DNA from: an uncultured Bacteroidota bacterium
GTDB taxonomy: Bacteria > Bacteroidota > Bacteroidia > Bacteroidales > P3
DNA: 64,000 nt
Direction of reading: 5' to 3'
Assembly (NCBI GenBank): GCA_902774395.1
Contig: CACYIK010000002.1
Location: 149,299 to 213,298 of the forward strand
In this document: one piece after another, positions 36,814 to 48,247 of the stretch
Numbering within the stretch: position 1 is the stretch's first letter
Layout of the letters: the number at the start of each line of letters is the position of its first letter
Translations under genes and position numbers: made by a program
Notes under the pieces: generated by a model
Told to the model about the DNA's origin: nothing
The model's database searches: none
The model's input: only the letters and a program-made list of their open reading frames with translations

Positions 36814-37557
36814 TTAGAGTTCCTTCACGGGGATGTCAAAATAGGTGTCGGGGAAGGGCTCGTTCCTCAGGGTGAAGTGCCACCACTCGCACTCGTAGGG
36901 TTTGAAGCCGTGGGCCAGCATGGCACGGCGCAGGATCATGCGGTTCTCGAACTGCTGGGCAGTGATGGTGTCGTTCTGACGGTAGGTGCCGGTTTCGGGA
37001 TTGCCTCCGCAGTCGGGATGGCTCTCTTTGCCGAACCAGTCGAAGGTGCCGCCCATGTCGGCCTCTTTCTCGGTGCGCATGTCGAAGAGCGTCAGGTCGA
37101 GCGTCGAGCCGCGCGAGTGGCCGCTGCGGGTGGCGATATACTCTTTGATGAAGAGGCTGTCCTTGCACTCGTTGGGGTAGAAGTAGCTCTTCATGAGTGT
37201 GTCGCTCAGATCCTTGCCCCAGCGTACGAAGTGGTCGACGGCGCACTGGGGACGGTAGGCGTCGTAGATTTTCAGGCGGTAGCCCTGGGCCTTGAGGTCG
37301 TCGCTGACGGCCTTGAGGCTGTCGGCAGCCTCGCGCGTGAGCAGCGCCGTGGGCTGGAGGTAGCCGTCGATGCGGGCACCGACGAAGTTGTAGGTGCCGA
37401 AATAGCGGATCTCCAGGATGACATCAGGCACCACGTCGGTGATGTTGACGAACTGGGAAGAGTCCATCTCGGGTTCAAGAAGGGGCTGCTCGTCGTTACA
37501 CGAGACCACTGTCGCGCCCAGCATCAGGGCGAAAAGGGGAAAGAGTATTTTTTTCAT
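36814..37557 (-). CDS. D-Ala-D-Ala dipeptidase lipoprotein (VanX/DdpX type)
   Basis: An M15D metallopeptidase that cleaves D-Ala-D-Ala. The 247-residue protein has a lipoprotein signal (VVSC, Cys20), YDAYRPQ, the zinc motif SGHSRGSTLDLTL and the second motif EWWHF near the end. Being a periplasmic lipoprotein, it more likely recycles wall fragments than gives vancomycin resistance. A -7 box lies 24 bases upstream. murF is close by on the other strand. Confidence 0.92.
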   Translation of the reverse strand: MKKILFPLFALMLGATVVSCNDEQPLLEPEMDSSQFVNITDVVPDVILEIRYFGTYNFVGARIDGYLQPTALLTREAADSLKAVSDDLKAQGYRLKIYDAYRPQCAVDHFVRWGKDLSDTLMKSYFYPNECKDSLFIKEYIATRSGHSRGSTLDLTLFDMRTEKEADMGGTFDWFGKESHPDCGGNPETGTYRQNDTITAQQFENRMILRRAMLAHGFKPYECEWWHFTLRNEPFPDTYFDIPVKEL

Positions 37558-37580
37558 CTGTCAATTATTTAAATAATTTG

Positions 37581-37588
37581 CAAAGATA
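37581..37588 (-). promoter_or_regulatory. Promoter -7 box for the dipeptidase gene
   Basis: Minus-strand TATCTTTG. Confidence 0.6.
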
Positions 37589-37714
37589 CAAACTTTTCGC
37601 GACATGAGAAAAAAGTTTTTTTCTCGACCTGCGAAAAACATTGCCCTTTCACAAGTTCGAAAACTTATTGCCATTAAGGGCAATAAAAGATGAGGCATCA
37701 GCGTTATAGCAACA

Positions 37715-38437
37715 ATGGAACGTCACAGCCGAACAGAGATGCTCGTCGGAGCCGCCACCATGGAGCGGTACCGCGCCACCCGCGCGATACTCTTCGGCGT
37801 GGGCGGCGTGGGGTCGTGGTGTGCCGAAGGACTTATCCGTAGCGGCATAGGCCACCTGACCATCGTGGACCGCGACATCGTGGCAGAGAGCAATATCAAC
37901 CGCCAGCTCATGGCCACCACCGCCACCGTGGGACAGTCCAAGGTCGAGGCATTGAAAGCCCACCTGCTCGACATCAACCCCGACGCCGACATCGTCGCAC
38001 TGCAGAAGAGTTATAGTGCCGACAGCGCCGCCGACTTCGACCTCGACGGCTACGACTATGTCGTCGACGCCATCGACAGCCTGGCCGACAAGATGGAACT
38101 GATCATCAACTGCACACAGAAGGGGCTCCCCTTCACCTTCTTCTCCTCGATGGGTGCGGCGCTGAAGATGGACCCCACACAGGTGCGCGTCAGCGAGTTC
38201 TGGGAGGTCGACGGCTGCCCGCTGGCAGCGACACTGCGGCGCAGGATGCGCCGCCAGAAACGCTACCCCGGACGCAAGTTCCGCTGCGTGTGGAGTCCCG
38301 AAGTGATCCGCACGGAGGCCAAAAGCGAGACCGCTGAGGCGACAGCCGCCAAGGGGAGCATGGTGCATGTCACCGCCGTGGTGGGATTCACCCTCGCCGG
38401 ACTGATTCTACAAGACATAAAAAAGAAACAATCATGA
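37715..38437 (+). CDS. tcdA: tRNA threonylcarbamoyladenosine dehydratase TcdA
   Basis: Converts t6A37 of tRNA to its cyclic form. ThiF/E1-like fold: nucleotide motif FGVGGVGSWCAEGLIRSGIG near residue 28, DRDIVAESNINRQL, and the Arg-rich loop RRRMRRQKR. 240 residues is the usual size. It overlaps murF by 4 bases (ATGA), implying coupled translation. Confidence 0.92.
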   Translation: MERHSRTEMLVGAATMERYRATRAILFGVGGVGSWCAEGLIRSGIGHLTIVDRDIVAESNINRQLMATTATVGQSKVEALKAHLLDINPDADIVALQKSYSADSAADFDLDGYDYVVDAIDSLADKMELIINCTQKGLPFTFFSSMGAALKMDPTQVRVSEFWEVDGCPLAATLRRRMRRQKRYPGRKFRCVWSPEVIRTEAKSETAEATAAKGSMVHVTAVVGFTLAGLILQDIKKKQS

Positions 38438-40044
38438 TAGAAAGACTGTATTCGACATACCTGCAGTCGCGGACGGTGACTACCGACTCGCGCAACATCA
38501 CCCCCGGATGCATTTTCTTCGCCTTCAAAGGCGAGAAATTCGACGGCAACGCCTTCGCGCCGCAGGCGCTGGAACAGGGGGCCGCACTGTGCGTCGTTTC
38601 CAATGTTGAATGTGGAATGATGAATGATGAACGAGTTATCGTCGTTCCCGATGTGTTGAAGACACTCCAGGAGCTGGCACGCGAGCACCGCCGCCACCTC
38701 GAGATGCCCGTCATCGGCATCACCGGCACCAACGGCAAGACGACCACCAAGGAACTCGTCCACGCCGTGCTGGCAAAACGCTACAAGACCTCGGCCACCA
38801 AGGGCAACTTCAACAACCACCTCGGCGTGCCGCTGACACTGCTCTCCATCCCACAGGACACAGAGATTGCCATCGTGGAGATGGGTGCCAACCACCCGGG
38901 CGAGATTGAGTCCCTCTGCAGCATCGCCGACCCCGACTGCGGCCTCATCACCAACGTGGGACGCGCCCACCTCGAAGGCTTCGGCAGCTTCGAAGGGGTG
39001 GTGCAGACCAAGACAGAACTTTACCGCCACCTGGCGGGGGGCGATCTCAGTGGCGCCAACCCTCCCAAGGGCAAACACGGGCTGGTCTTCGTCAATGCCG
39101 ACAACGAACGCCTGATGCACGAAGCCGAGAAGCTGGCCACCATCCCCGGCCTGCGCTCCGTCATCCCGGCCTATGCACCCGACAACCCCGCCTTCGTTCC
39201 CTCCACCATCGAGAAGACGCCGCTCTCGATGCTCACCTACGGCCGCTCGCAGGAGGCCGACGTGCGCGGAACCCTGATAGGTGAAAGGTCAAAGGTGAAA
39301 GGTGAAAGCTATGCTGACGCAGCAACTGGCAGCGATAGCCACCTCTCACCTCTCACTTCCCACCTCTCACCTTACCTGCATTTTTATTTCGAAGTGGGCG
39401 ACAATGTCTACAATGTCCATACGCACCTGTTGGGCGACTACAACTTCGACAACTGCATGGCCGCCGTGGCCGTGGGCCTGCATTTCGGCGTCGAGCCCTG
39501 GGACATCAAAGAGGCCATCGAGGAGTACTCACCCAGCAACCAGCGCTCCGAGTTCAAGGAGACCGCCCGCGGCAACCGCCTTTACCTCGACTGCTACAAC
39601 GCCAATCCCTCCAGTATGGAGGCCGCAATATCATCGTTTGTAACGATGATAGGAGTGAAAGGGAGTGAAAAAACGAATGTGCAAAATATTGCTATTATAG
39701 GAGGAATGCACGAGTTGGGGCACGACGAGCGCAAGGAGCACAAACATGTGGTGGAGCAACTGGCCGAATGCCACCTCGACCGATGCCTGCTGGTGGGTCC
39801 AGAATGGTATAAAATTGAAAATTCAAAATTGAAAGCAGCCAAAGATGAGCAAAAAGCAAACGAGTTTGCTTTTTCGAAGCCAAGCTGCGTAGACGGAGTC
39901 AAAATTGAAAATTCGAACTTCATGCTATTTCCTGACACCGACAGCGTGCGCTCCTGGCTGCAAGCCAACCCCGTGAGCGGCGCCACCATCCTCATCAAAG
40001 GCTCCAACACCAACCGACTCTGGACACTCGAAGAGATTCTGTAA
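38434..40044 (+). CDS. murF: UDP-MurNAc-tripeptide--D-Ala-D-Ala ligase MurF, enlarged by repeat arrays
   Basis: Adds D-Ala-D-Ala to the peptidoglycan precursor in the cytoplasm. Visible: VTTDSRNITPGCIFFAFKGE at the N-terminus, P-loop ITGTNGKTTTKE near 95, NNHLGVPLTLLS, and DCYNANPSSMEAAI in the C-terminal domain. At 536 residues it is about 100 longer than usual; much of the excess is encoded by four short-period arrays (38601-38634, 39278-39374, 39650-39672, 39809-39917). Active-site motifs are intact. A second MurF domain is fused to alanine racemase at 45719-48214, as usual in this phylum. Confidence 0.93.
   Translation: MIERLYSTYLQSRTVTTDSRNITPGCIFFAFKGEKFDGNAFAPQALEQGAALCVVSNVECGMMNDERVIVVPDVLKTLQELAREHRRHLEMPVIGITGTNGKTTTKELVHAVLAKRYKTSATKGNFNNHLGVPLTLLSIPQDTEIAIVEMGANHPGEIESLCSIADPDCGLITNVGRAHLEGFGSFEGVVQTKTELYRHLAGGDLSGANPPKGKHGLVFVNADNERLMHEAEKLATIPGLRSVIPAYAPDNPAFVPSTIEKTPLSMLTYGRSQEADVRGTLIGERSKVKGESYADAATGSDSHLSPLTSHLSPYLHFYFEVGDNVYNVHTHLLGDYNFDNCMAAVAVGLHFGVEPWDIKEAIEEYSPSNQRSEFKETARGNRLYLDCYNANPSSMEAAISSFVTMIGVKGSEKTNVQNIAIIGGMHELGHDERKEHKHVVEQLAECHLDRCLLVGPEWYKIENSKLKAAKDEQKANEFAFSKPSCVDGVKIENSNFMLFPDTDSVRSWLQANPVSGATILIKGSNTNRLWTLEEIL
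38601..38634. repeat. 7-bp-period array 1 in murF
   Basis: AATGTTG, AATGTGG, AATGATG and AATGATG units encoding NVECGMMNDE. Confidence 0.8.
39278..39374. repeat. Inverted 7-bp-period array 2 in murF
   Basis: Left arm AGGTGAA units (to 39308), a core with GCTATGCTGACGCAGCAACT and CAGCGATAGC, and an inverted right arm of CACCTCT and CACTTCC units. The core ends are themselves complementary (GCTAT/ATAGC). Confidence 0.85.
39650..39672. repeat. Short array 3 in murF
   Basis: GGAGTGAAAGGGAGTGAAA, two near-copies, encoding GVKGSEK. Confidence 0.5.
39809..39917. repeat. Array 4 in murF with an internal hairpin
   Basis: ATTGAAA and ATTCAAA units on both sides of a core holding a perfect hairpin (AAAAAGCAAAC pairing with GTTTGCTTTTT) and the word CTGCGTAG (39885-39892), shared inverted with the core at 2588. 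Here the flanking arms are direct, not inverted. Confidence 0.8.
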
Positions 40045-40063
40045 AACCAAATTATATAGAACC

Positions 40064-41263
40064 ATGAAACCGAAGAAACAATTCCGTTGGGCCCTATGGT
40101 GGGGTCTGGGCATCACACTGGTGAGCATCGCTCTGATGTTCATCCCCGGAGCGGATGGCGACAACAACAGTCCCGTATCAGAAATGCTCCTTCAGATGCT
40201 GGAGATGGGCGCCGTAGTGCTCATCGTAGTGATAGGTATCGTCATGCCCGCACTCGAAGAGTTCAGCTTCCGCATGTGGGGCTGTGGGAAGACCTGGGCC
40301 GGCATCACCTCGTCGGCGATGATGGCACTCTTCATTTCCCTCACCCTCTCCTGGGTGGCGGGCGTGGTGAGCCTCGCCATCGGACTCGTCATCACCTTGA
40401 TGGTGAAAGACGGGCGTAAACGGCTTCTCTTCATGATGCTCTTCTCGTCAGTGCTGTTCATGCTGGCACACACAGAAAACTACGACGGCGGAGTGATATT
40501 CATCGCTATAGCCTTGGTCGAGAAATTCGGCTTCGGCCTCCTGGCCTCCTACCTCGTCATCAACCACAACATCTTTTGGTCGATGGCGTTCCACATGCTT
40601 AACAACACCATTGCTTGCCTGGCGATGATTATGGGGGCGGCCAACATAGAGCCCTCCACCTTCGAGCAAGAGGGTGTCTTCAGGCTCGACCTCAAGCCCA
40701 TGGTGTTCGACCATTCTTTCACCGCAGATCCTACCTTCTCCGACAACGGCGACACCGTGACCATGAAGAACACTCTGGGTAACTTTATCGTCACCCTGCT
40801 GAACGAAGAAGAGCACCAGAAAATTGACAATTGGGCGTTCATCTATGAACAACCTCACAACCGTGCCCGCTACGACATACAGCTGGCATACAACCCCGAG
40901 GCAGCACAGAGTTACCTGGCCGTGGCGCACGAGCTCGAGAGGGCCGAATGGCTGCGACTCGACACCCTCGAGAACAGAATATTGATGATAACGGTCGTGG
41001 ACGAGTCGAAACGCATCGAAGCCCCATCCTATGGACCCACCTCGTGGCACGGAGCGGCTTCGCTCCGACAGGCAGGCTTCGCCATCATAGAACCCGACGA
41101 CTTCAACTACCGCGAGTGGAACGTAACCATCGACAAGGAGTATCCGAGTCTGACGGACATCCAGGAGATGCTGCAGCGAGCAGGCCTGGGCCTCGAGAGC
41201 ACCGACGAGACGATGACCATGGTACGCGTCAGCGTCCTGCACAACCCACTAGAGGATTTCTAA
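40064..41263 (+). CDS. CPBP-family intramembrane protease-like protein with soluble C-terminal domain
   Basis: The N-terminal 200 residues are a multi-pass membrane domain with the CPBP (Rce1/Abi-type) motifs: EEFSFR (Glu65, Glu66, Arg70), FMLAH (His136) and HMLNN (His177, Asn181). The C-terminal 190 residues are a soluble domain that I do not recognise, with a ductile beta-rich pattern (NWAFIYEQPHNRARYDIQLA). Family members process prenylated or lantibiotic peptides or act in immunity; the role here is unknown. It begins 20 bases behind murF. Confidence 0.85.
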   Translation: MKPKKQFRWALWWGLGITLVSIALMFIPGADGDNNSPVSEMLLQMLEMGAVVLIVVIGIVMPALEEFSFRMWGCGKTWAGITSSAMMALFISLTLSWVAGVVSLAIGLVITLMVKDGRKRLLFMMLFSSVLFMLAHTENYDGGVIFIAIALVEKFGFGLLASYLVINHNIFWSMAFHMLNNTIACLAMIMGAANIEPSTFEQEGVFRLDLKPMVFDHSFTADPTFSDNGDTVTMKNTLGNFIVTLLNEEEHQKIDNWAFIYEQPHNRARYDIQLAYNPEAAQSYLAVAHELERAEWLRLDTLENRILMITVVDESKRIEAPSYGPTSWHGAASLRQAGFAIIEPDDFNYREWNVTIDKEYPSLTDIQEMLQRAGLGLESTDETMTMVRVSVLHNPLEDF

Positions 41264-41285
41264 ACAAAGAGGGGTAAAAGAAAAA

Positions 41286-41319
41286 GGGAGGCGGGATTCT
41301 GATGGAATCCCGCCTCCCT
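41286..41319 (-). terminator. Strong terminator behind tRNA-Pro
   Basis: GGGAGGCGGGATTC and GAATCCCGCCTCCC form a 14-bp stem. The T-run is on the minus strand, so it ends tRNA-Pro; it may also stop the convergent CPBP transcript. Confidence 0.8.
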
Positions 41320-41329
41320 TAAAAAATTG

Positions 41330-41403
41330 TCGGGGTGAAAAGACTCGAACTTTCGACCCCTTGCACCCCATGCAAGTGCGCTAGCCAACTGCGCCACACC
41401 CCG
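41330..41403 (-). tRNA. tRNA-Pro (anticodon GGG)
   Basis: Minus strand, 74 bases: acceptor stem CGGGGTG/CACCCCG, D arm GCGCAGTTGGCTAGCGC, anticodon stem CTTGC/GCAAG with loop ATGGGGT (anticodon GGG), T arm with GTTCGAGTC, discriminator A. CCA is not encoded. A -7 box lies about 60 bases upstream. Confidence 0.93.
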
Positions 41404-41461
41404 AACAATTAAATTGAACTATTCATTCAATTTTCGTGTTTTCTTCTCTTGAAAACGGGTG

Positions 41462-41469
41462 CAAAAGTA
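41462..41469 (-). promoter_or_regulatory. Promoter -7 box for tRNA-Pro
   Basis: Minus-strand TACTTTTG. Confidence 0.55.
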
Positions 41470-41515
41470 CACACTTTTTTTATTCTGACCAAATTTTTTT
41501 TATTATTTTTTACAA

Positions 41516-43039
41516 TCACTTGTTTATCAATACCGTCAAACGGGAGATACCCGAGGCGGTATTGCAACGATCCTTGCCTGCGCAGCCGTTGGAAATGTTA
41601 ATTTTGACCGTTGGCGGAAGCATAGGATAGAGATAACTCTCAAGGGTACGGATGCGGCTGGCGGTAATCAGCGCGTTGAAACTCTCGTCGGAGGTCATGT
41701 CGTTGGAGAGCGTCATCTGTACATCCATCTCGGGATTATCGCTGAGGAAGCGTACCAAGGGTATCAACAGGTCGGCACCACGCTCGCTGAGCTCGATGTC
41801 GGCATCGGGGCCGAAGAGGTCGTCGAAATAGATGCGCTGCCCCAGAGGGAGTCGGTCAAGGCTGACGTCGAGACGTTCCTCTGAGATGAGATATTCCTCT
41901 TCGCCCTTGGTGGTGTTGACGGTCTCAAAGGAGATGAAATAGTTGTCCGCCTGGAACGAGATGTCGTAGTACTGGCCACACTGAAGATAGACACGATACT
42001 GGCCGTCTTCGTCGGAGCAGGTGTTGCAGACCACCTCGTCGCCCTGTTTGGCGGTAATCTTGACGCCGGCAAGCGGATGGTCGAGCTGGTCGGAGACAAC
42101 GCCCCAGAGGAGCACGCCGTCGAGGGCTCCAGAGAAGGAATAGAGCTGGGAGTCGGTATCGGAGGCCACACGCTTGGAGACCCAGTAGCCACAGCCCATG
42201 GCAGTGTCGATAGCCAGGTCGAAGTCGTCGGCATAGTCGGCATTGAGCGGCTCGGGCAGACGCTGCACACGGCAACGGCCAATCTGCAGCATGCCGATGG
42301 TGTCGCCGATGACGCGGTCGGAGATGAGGCGTGTAGAGTAGAGGCTCATACGCCCGTTGTCGTCTGGATGACCGTTGGAAGAGAAGAGCAGGCAGTCATA
42401 GTAGATGACCGGGGATATCTCGTCAGAGGGGGTATTGATGTGACGTCCCAAGTTCTCGGGCTTACCCCACTTCTTGCCGTCGCGCTGCGAGTACCACAGG
42501 TCATAGCCGCCCACGCTGTGTTTGCTGTCGAGCGAGGTAAAGATCATGATACGTCCGTCGGTGGTGAAGGTGGGATGTTCGACGGTCATGCCCTTGTTGA
42601 ACCAGCCGCCGCCCATGCGCACCTGCTCGACATCCTGGTCTTTGGTGCCATAGTTGGTGCAGCAATAGAGAAACGAACGTCCTTTCTTGTCACGCTGGGT
42701 GAAGTAGAGGTCGCCAGTCTGCGGATGACGCACCACATACTCTATGTCATCTCCCAGCTTGATGAAGTCGGTGTCAGCACAGAAACCCAGCAGCTGCTCG
42801 CCGCTGCGCAAAGCACGGAGCATCACGTCGGTGGCATAGCAGTAGACATTACCGTCGACCACCGATACATTCTTCACATTACCGGGCAGGATGGCCATAT
42901 GCTGCTGGTTGGCAACAAAGGCAGACTCTTGCGCCTGTAAAGTGAGAGGTGACAGGTGAAAGGTGAAAGATGATATTGCTACCGCAAATATAATCTTGAT
43001 TATTGATAGTCTCTTTATATGCAAATTACTTTTTCTCAT
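41516..43039 (-). CDS. OmpA/PD40-like envelope protein
   Basis: About 507 residues. After a signal peptide there are beta-propeller-like PD40 repeats (HPTFTTDGRIMIFTSL, PVIYYDCLLFSSNG), a carboxypeptidase-like insert (AGVKITAKQGD) and a C-terminal OmpA-like region with ERGADLLIPLVRFLSDNPEM and ASRIRTLESYL. Such proteins bind peptidoglycan in the periplasm. The hydrophobic core of the signal peptide (SSFTFHLSPLTLQAQ) is encoded by a 7-bp-period array (42938-42975). ATG at 43037-43039 is preferred because a longer frame would start inside the 3' end of lon. Confidence 0.8.
   Translation of the reverse strand: MRKSNLHIKRLSIIKIIFAVAISSFTFHLSPLTLQAQESAFVANQQHMAILPGNVKNVSVVDGNVYCYATDVMLRALRSGEQLLGFCADTDFIKLGDDIEYVVRHPQTGDLYFTQRDKKGRSFLYCCTNYGTKDQDVEQVRMGGGWFNKGMTVEHPTFTTDGRIMIFTSLDSKHSVGGYDLWYSQRDGKKWGKPENLGRHINTPSDEISPVIYYDCLLFSSNGHPDDNGRMSLYSTRLISDRVIGDTIGMLQIGRCRVQRLPEPLNADYADDFDLAIDTAMGCGYWVSKRVASDTDSQLYSFSGALDGVLLWGVVSDQLDHPLAGVKITAKQGDEVVCNTCSDEDGQYRVYLQCGQYYDISFQADNYFISFETVNTTKGEEEYLISEERLDVSLDRLPLGQRIYFDDLFGPDADIELSERGADLLIPLVRFLSDNPEMDVQMTLSNDMTSDESFNALITASRIRTLESYLYPMLPPTVKINISNGCAGKDRCNTASGISRLTVLINK
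42938..42975. repeat. 7-bp-period array encoding a signal-peptide core
   Basis: AGTGAGAGGTGACAGGTGAA-type units of AGGTGAA/AGGTGAC. On the minus strand they encode SSFTFHLSPLTL. Confidence 0.85.
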
Positions 43040-43074
43040 TATTCTTTTTTTTGATCCAAGCCACCTTTCACCTC

Positions 43075-45582
<2,508 letters not shown>

Positions 45583-45718
45583 TCTTGTCTTTTTGTCTCT
45601 TTAGCTTTGTTGTGTGGCGCAGCCTCGGCAGCGCATTTATTATTAACGAAAGTAATAGCTCTTTTGTTTCACCCGACACAATTTATCTTCGCGCACACGA
45701 ATATATTTAATACCAACG

Positions 45719-48214
45719 CTACTCCTGGAAGTAGACACGTTTGACACGGGGGGAAACGGAGGTGAGCATCTCATAGGGGATAGTCTCGGCGGCGGCGGCG
45801 TTGCGCTGCAGGAGGTCGCCTTCGCCGAAGAAGACCGCGGCGTCGCCTTCGGCACATTCGATGTCCGTGATGTCGACGAAGCACATGTCCATGCAGACGC
45901 TGCCGATGATGGGAGCCTCCTTGCCGCCTATGGCGACACGGCCACGCTCGTAGCCCAGGTGTCGGTTGAGGCCGTCGGCATACCCCATGGTGATGATGGC
46001 AATGCGCGAGGGCCGACGGGCTATCCAGCGGCGGTTATAGCCCACACTCTCGCCCTCAGGGATGTCCTTGATCTGCGAGATGCGCGTCACCAGACGCGAC
46101 ACCTGCCGCAGCTGCGCCTGCACGTCGGGCTCGGGGGCGATGCCGTAGAGGCCGATGCCGAGACGCACCATGTCCATCTGCGCCTCGGGGAAACGGGCGA
46201 TGCCCGACGAGTTGAGGATATGGCAGAGGGGAGTGGGGCGTGGAGTGGAGAGTGGAGCGTGGAGAGTGGAGAGCATTTTCTTGAGACTGCTGCTCCAAGT
46301 CTTGAAGCGGTCTATCTGGCCATGGGTGAAGTCGTCCATCGACGGGTCGTCGGCACAGGCCAGATGGGAGAAGATGGAGCGCACCTCAAGGATATCGGAG
46401 AGCTCGTTGAGGCGGGCGGCGAGGGTGTCGATGTCGTCGCCGGAGAAGCCCAGACGGTGCATGCCGGTGTCGAACTCGACATGGATGGCCATGCGCTCGC
46501 CATGGAGACGCACCCGCTGGGAGAAGAGCTCGAGGATGCGGAACGAATAGATGTCCGGCTCGAGCTTATACTTGATGATGTCGTCGAAAGAGGCCTCCTC
46601 GGGGTTCATGACCATGATGGGGAGGCGGATGCCGTTGCGACGGAGTTCGACGCCCTCGTCGGTATAAGCCACGGTGAGGTAGTCCACATGGCTGTATTGC
46701 AAAGCATTAGCCACCTCGACCTTGCCGGCGCCGTAGGATGCCGCCTTGACCATAGCCATGAGCTTGGTGGTGGGACGTATGCGCGAGCGGTAGACGTTGA
46801 GGTTGTGTATCATGGCGTCGAGGTTGACCTCCATGATGGTCTCGTGCGACTTGCGCTGGAGGAGCTTGGCGATATTCTCGAAGCCGAAGACACGGGCTCC
46901 CTTGAGGAGGATGGTCTCGTTCTGGAAACTATTGAAGTCGTATTCCTGCAGGAAACGGTCGGTCGACTCGAAGAAGTGCGACTCGACGTCGGAGAAGCAC
47001 TCTTTGTTGTGACACAGTGCCGGGCCGATGCCGATGAGGCGTGTGATGCCGCGCTGGGCAATGAGCAGCGCCACCTGGGCATAGAGCTCGCTGTCGGGCA
47101 TACCCGACTGCATGACGTCGCTGATGATAAGGGTCTTGCGATAATGCTGCTGGTCGTGCTGCAGGAAGTCGAGGGCGATGGAGAGTGAGTTGAGGTCGAG
47201 GCTGTAGCTGTCGTTGATGAGCTGGCAGTTGTTGACGGCCTCGTTCATCTCGAGGCGCATCTCGACGGGGGTGAGTCGTGCACAGCGGGCAGCAATGGCA
47301 TCGGGCGCATAGCCCAGGTAAAGCATCAGCGCGATGCAGTGCATGACATTCTCCTGCGAGGCACGGTCGATGAAGGGGATGGTGACCGTGAACTGGCTGT
47401 CCGAGTAACGGAGGGTGAGCGTGGTGCTACGGTCGGCGACGGCGGCGGCGAGGAGCTGCACCGCATTGTCGGGCGCGGAACCCCACGTGAAGCGGTTGAT
47501 ATGATGGAAGTTCTCGATAGTGGAGAGGACGGAATGGATGTCCTTATGGTCGGTGGAGTAGATGAGCACCTCGCAGTGGGTGAAGAGCTGCAACTTCTCG
47601 GCCACCTTCTGCTGACGGGTCAGGAAGTTCTCGTCATGCGCCTGCCCGATGTTGGTGAAGATGCCGATGGTGGGCTGTATGATACGCTGGAGCCTGGTCA
47701 TCTCGCCGGTCTCGGAGATGCCGGCTTCGAAGACCGCCATGTCGTGTTCTTTGCCCAGCTGCCACACCGAGAGGGGCACGCCTATCTGGGAGTTGTAGCT
47801 GCGGGGGCTGGCCACCATGCGGTGGTCGGGCGAGAGCAGCTGTACTATCCAGTCCTTGACGATGGTCTTGCCGTTGCTGCCGGTGATGCCCACCACAGGG
47901 ACGGTGTACTGCGAACGGTGGCTGGCGGCGAGGGTCTGCAGGGCTGTCAGGACGTCGTCGACACGCCACATATTGGCCTCCGGGCAACAGAGGTCGCTGT
48001 CGGCGGGAACGACGAAATTACGCACGCCGGCTTTATAAAGGCCTTCCACATAGCGGCAACCACTGTTGCGCTTGGTTGGGATAGCGAAGAAGAGCGAGCC
48101 GGCGGCCTCGGTAAGGGAGCGGCTGTCGGTGAGCAAATGAGTGATGACGTCGTCGGGGCGTACCACCTGAGAGGAGACACACTTGACAACATTCGTTATT
48201 TCTGATGCTTTCAT
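45719..48214 (-). CDS. Bifunctional MurF-alanine racemase
   Basis: An 831-residue fusion typical of Bacteroidota. The N-terminal half is MurF-like (GITGSNGKTIVKDW, YNSQIGVPLSVW, NDSYSLDLNSLSIALDF); the C-terminal half is a PLP alanine racemase (MAMVKAASYGAGKVEVANAL with the PLP Lys, HVEFDTGMHRLGF, SVCMDMCFVDIT). It supplies D-Ala for the wall. A 7-bp-period array (46227-46275) encodes a Pro/Thr/Leu-rich loop in the racemase barrel. Confidence 0.94.
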   Translation of the reverse strand: MKASEITNVVKCVSSQVVRPDDVITHLLTDSRSLTEAAGSLFFAIPTKRNSGCRYVEGLYKAGVRNFVVPADSDLCCPEANMWRVDDVLTALQTLAASHRSQYTVPVVGITGSNGKTIVKDWIVQLLSPDHRMVASPRSYNSQIGVPLSVWQLGKEHDMAVFEAGISETGEMTRLQRIIQPTIGIFTNIGQAHDENFLTRQQKVAEKLQLFTHCEVLIYSTDHKDIHSVLSTIENFHHINRFTWGSAPDNAVQLLAAAVADRSTTLTLRYSDSQFTVTIPFIDRASQENVMHCIALMLYLGYAPDAIAARCARLTPVEMRLEMNEAVNNCQLINDSYSLDLNSLSIALDFLQHDQQHYRKTLIISDVMQSGMPDSELYAQVALLIAQRGITRLIGIGPALCHNKECFSDVESHFFESTDRFLQEYDFNSFQNETILLKGARVFGFENIAKLLQRKSHETIMEVNLDAMIHNLNVYRSRIRPTTKLMAMVKAASYGAGKVEVANALQYSHVDYLTVAYTDEGVELRRNGIRLPIMVMNPEEASFDDIIKYKLEPDIYSFRILELFSQRVRLHGERMAIHVEFDTGMHRLGFSGDDIDTLAARLNELSDILEVRSIFSHLACADDPSMDDFTHGQIDRFKTWSSSLKKMLSTLHAPLSTPRPTPLCHILNSSGIARFPEAQMDMVRLGIGLYGIAPEPDVQAQLRQVSRLVTRISQIKDIPEGESVGYNRRWIARRPSRIAIITMGYADGLNRHLGYERGRVAIGGKEAPIIGSVCMDMCFVDITDIECAEGDAAVFFGEGDLLQRNAAAAETIPYEMLTSVSPRVKRVYFQE
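46227..46275. repeat. 7-bp-period array inside murF-alr
   Basis: AGTGGGG, CGTGGAG, TGGAGAG and TGGAGCG units. Minus strand encodes LSTLHAPLSTPRPTPL in the racemase part. Confidence 0.8.
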
Positions 48215-48247
48215 AGCAAGTATTTAAATGGATTGAGCTGTCAACCG

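Noticed and set aside
36814..37557. Vancomycin resistance by the VanX-like protein
   Set aside because: No vanH, vanA or vanRS genes nearby; a lipoprotein in a Gram-negative envelope more likely recycles wall peptides.
41330..41403. Reading the tRNA as Met because CAT occurs near the anticodon
   Set aside because: Folding places the five-base anticodon stem CTTGC/GCAAG so that the loop is ATGGGGT with anticodon GGG, which is Pro.
45583..45718. Possible heat-shock element before lon
   Set aside because: The CTGACTG.CATTTTGTCA element seen at dnaK and grpE is not present in this gap.
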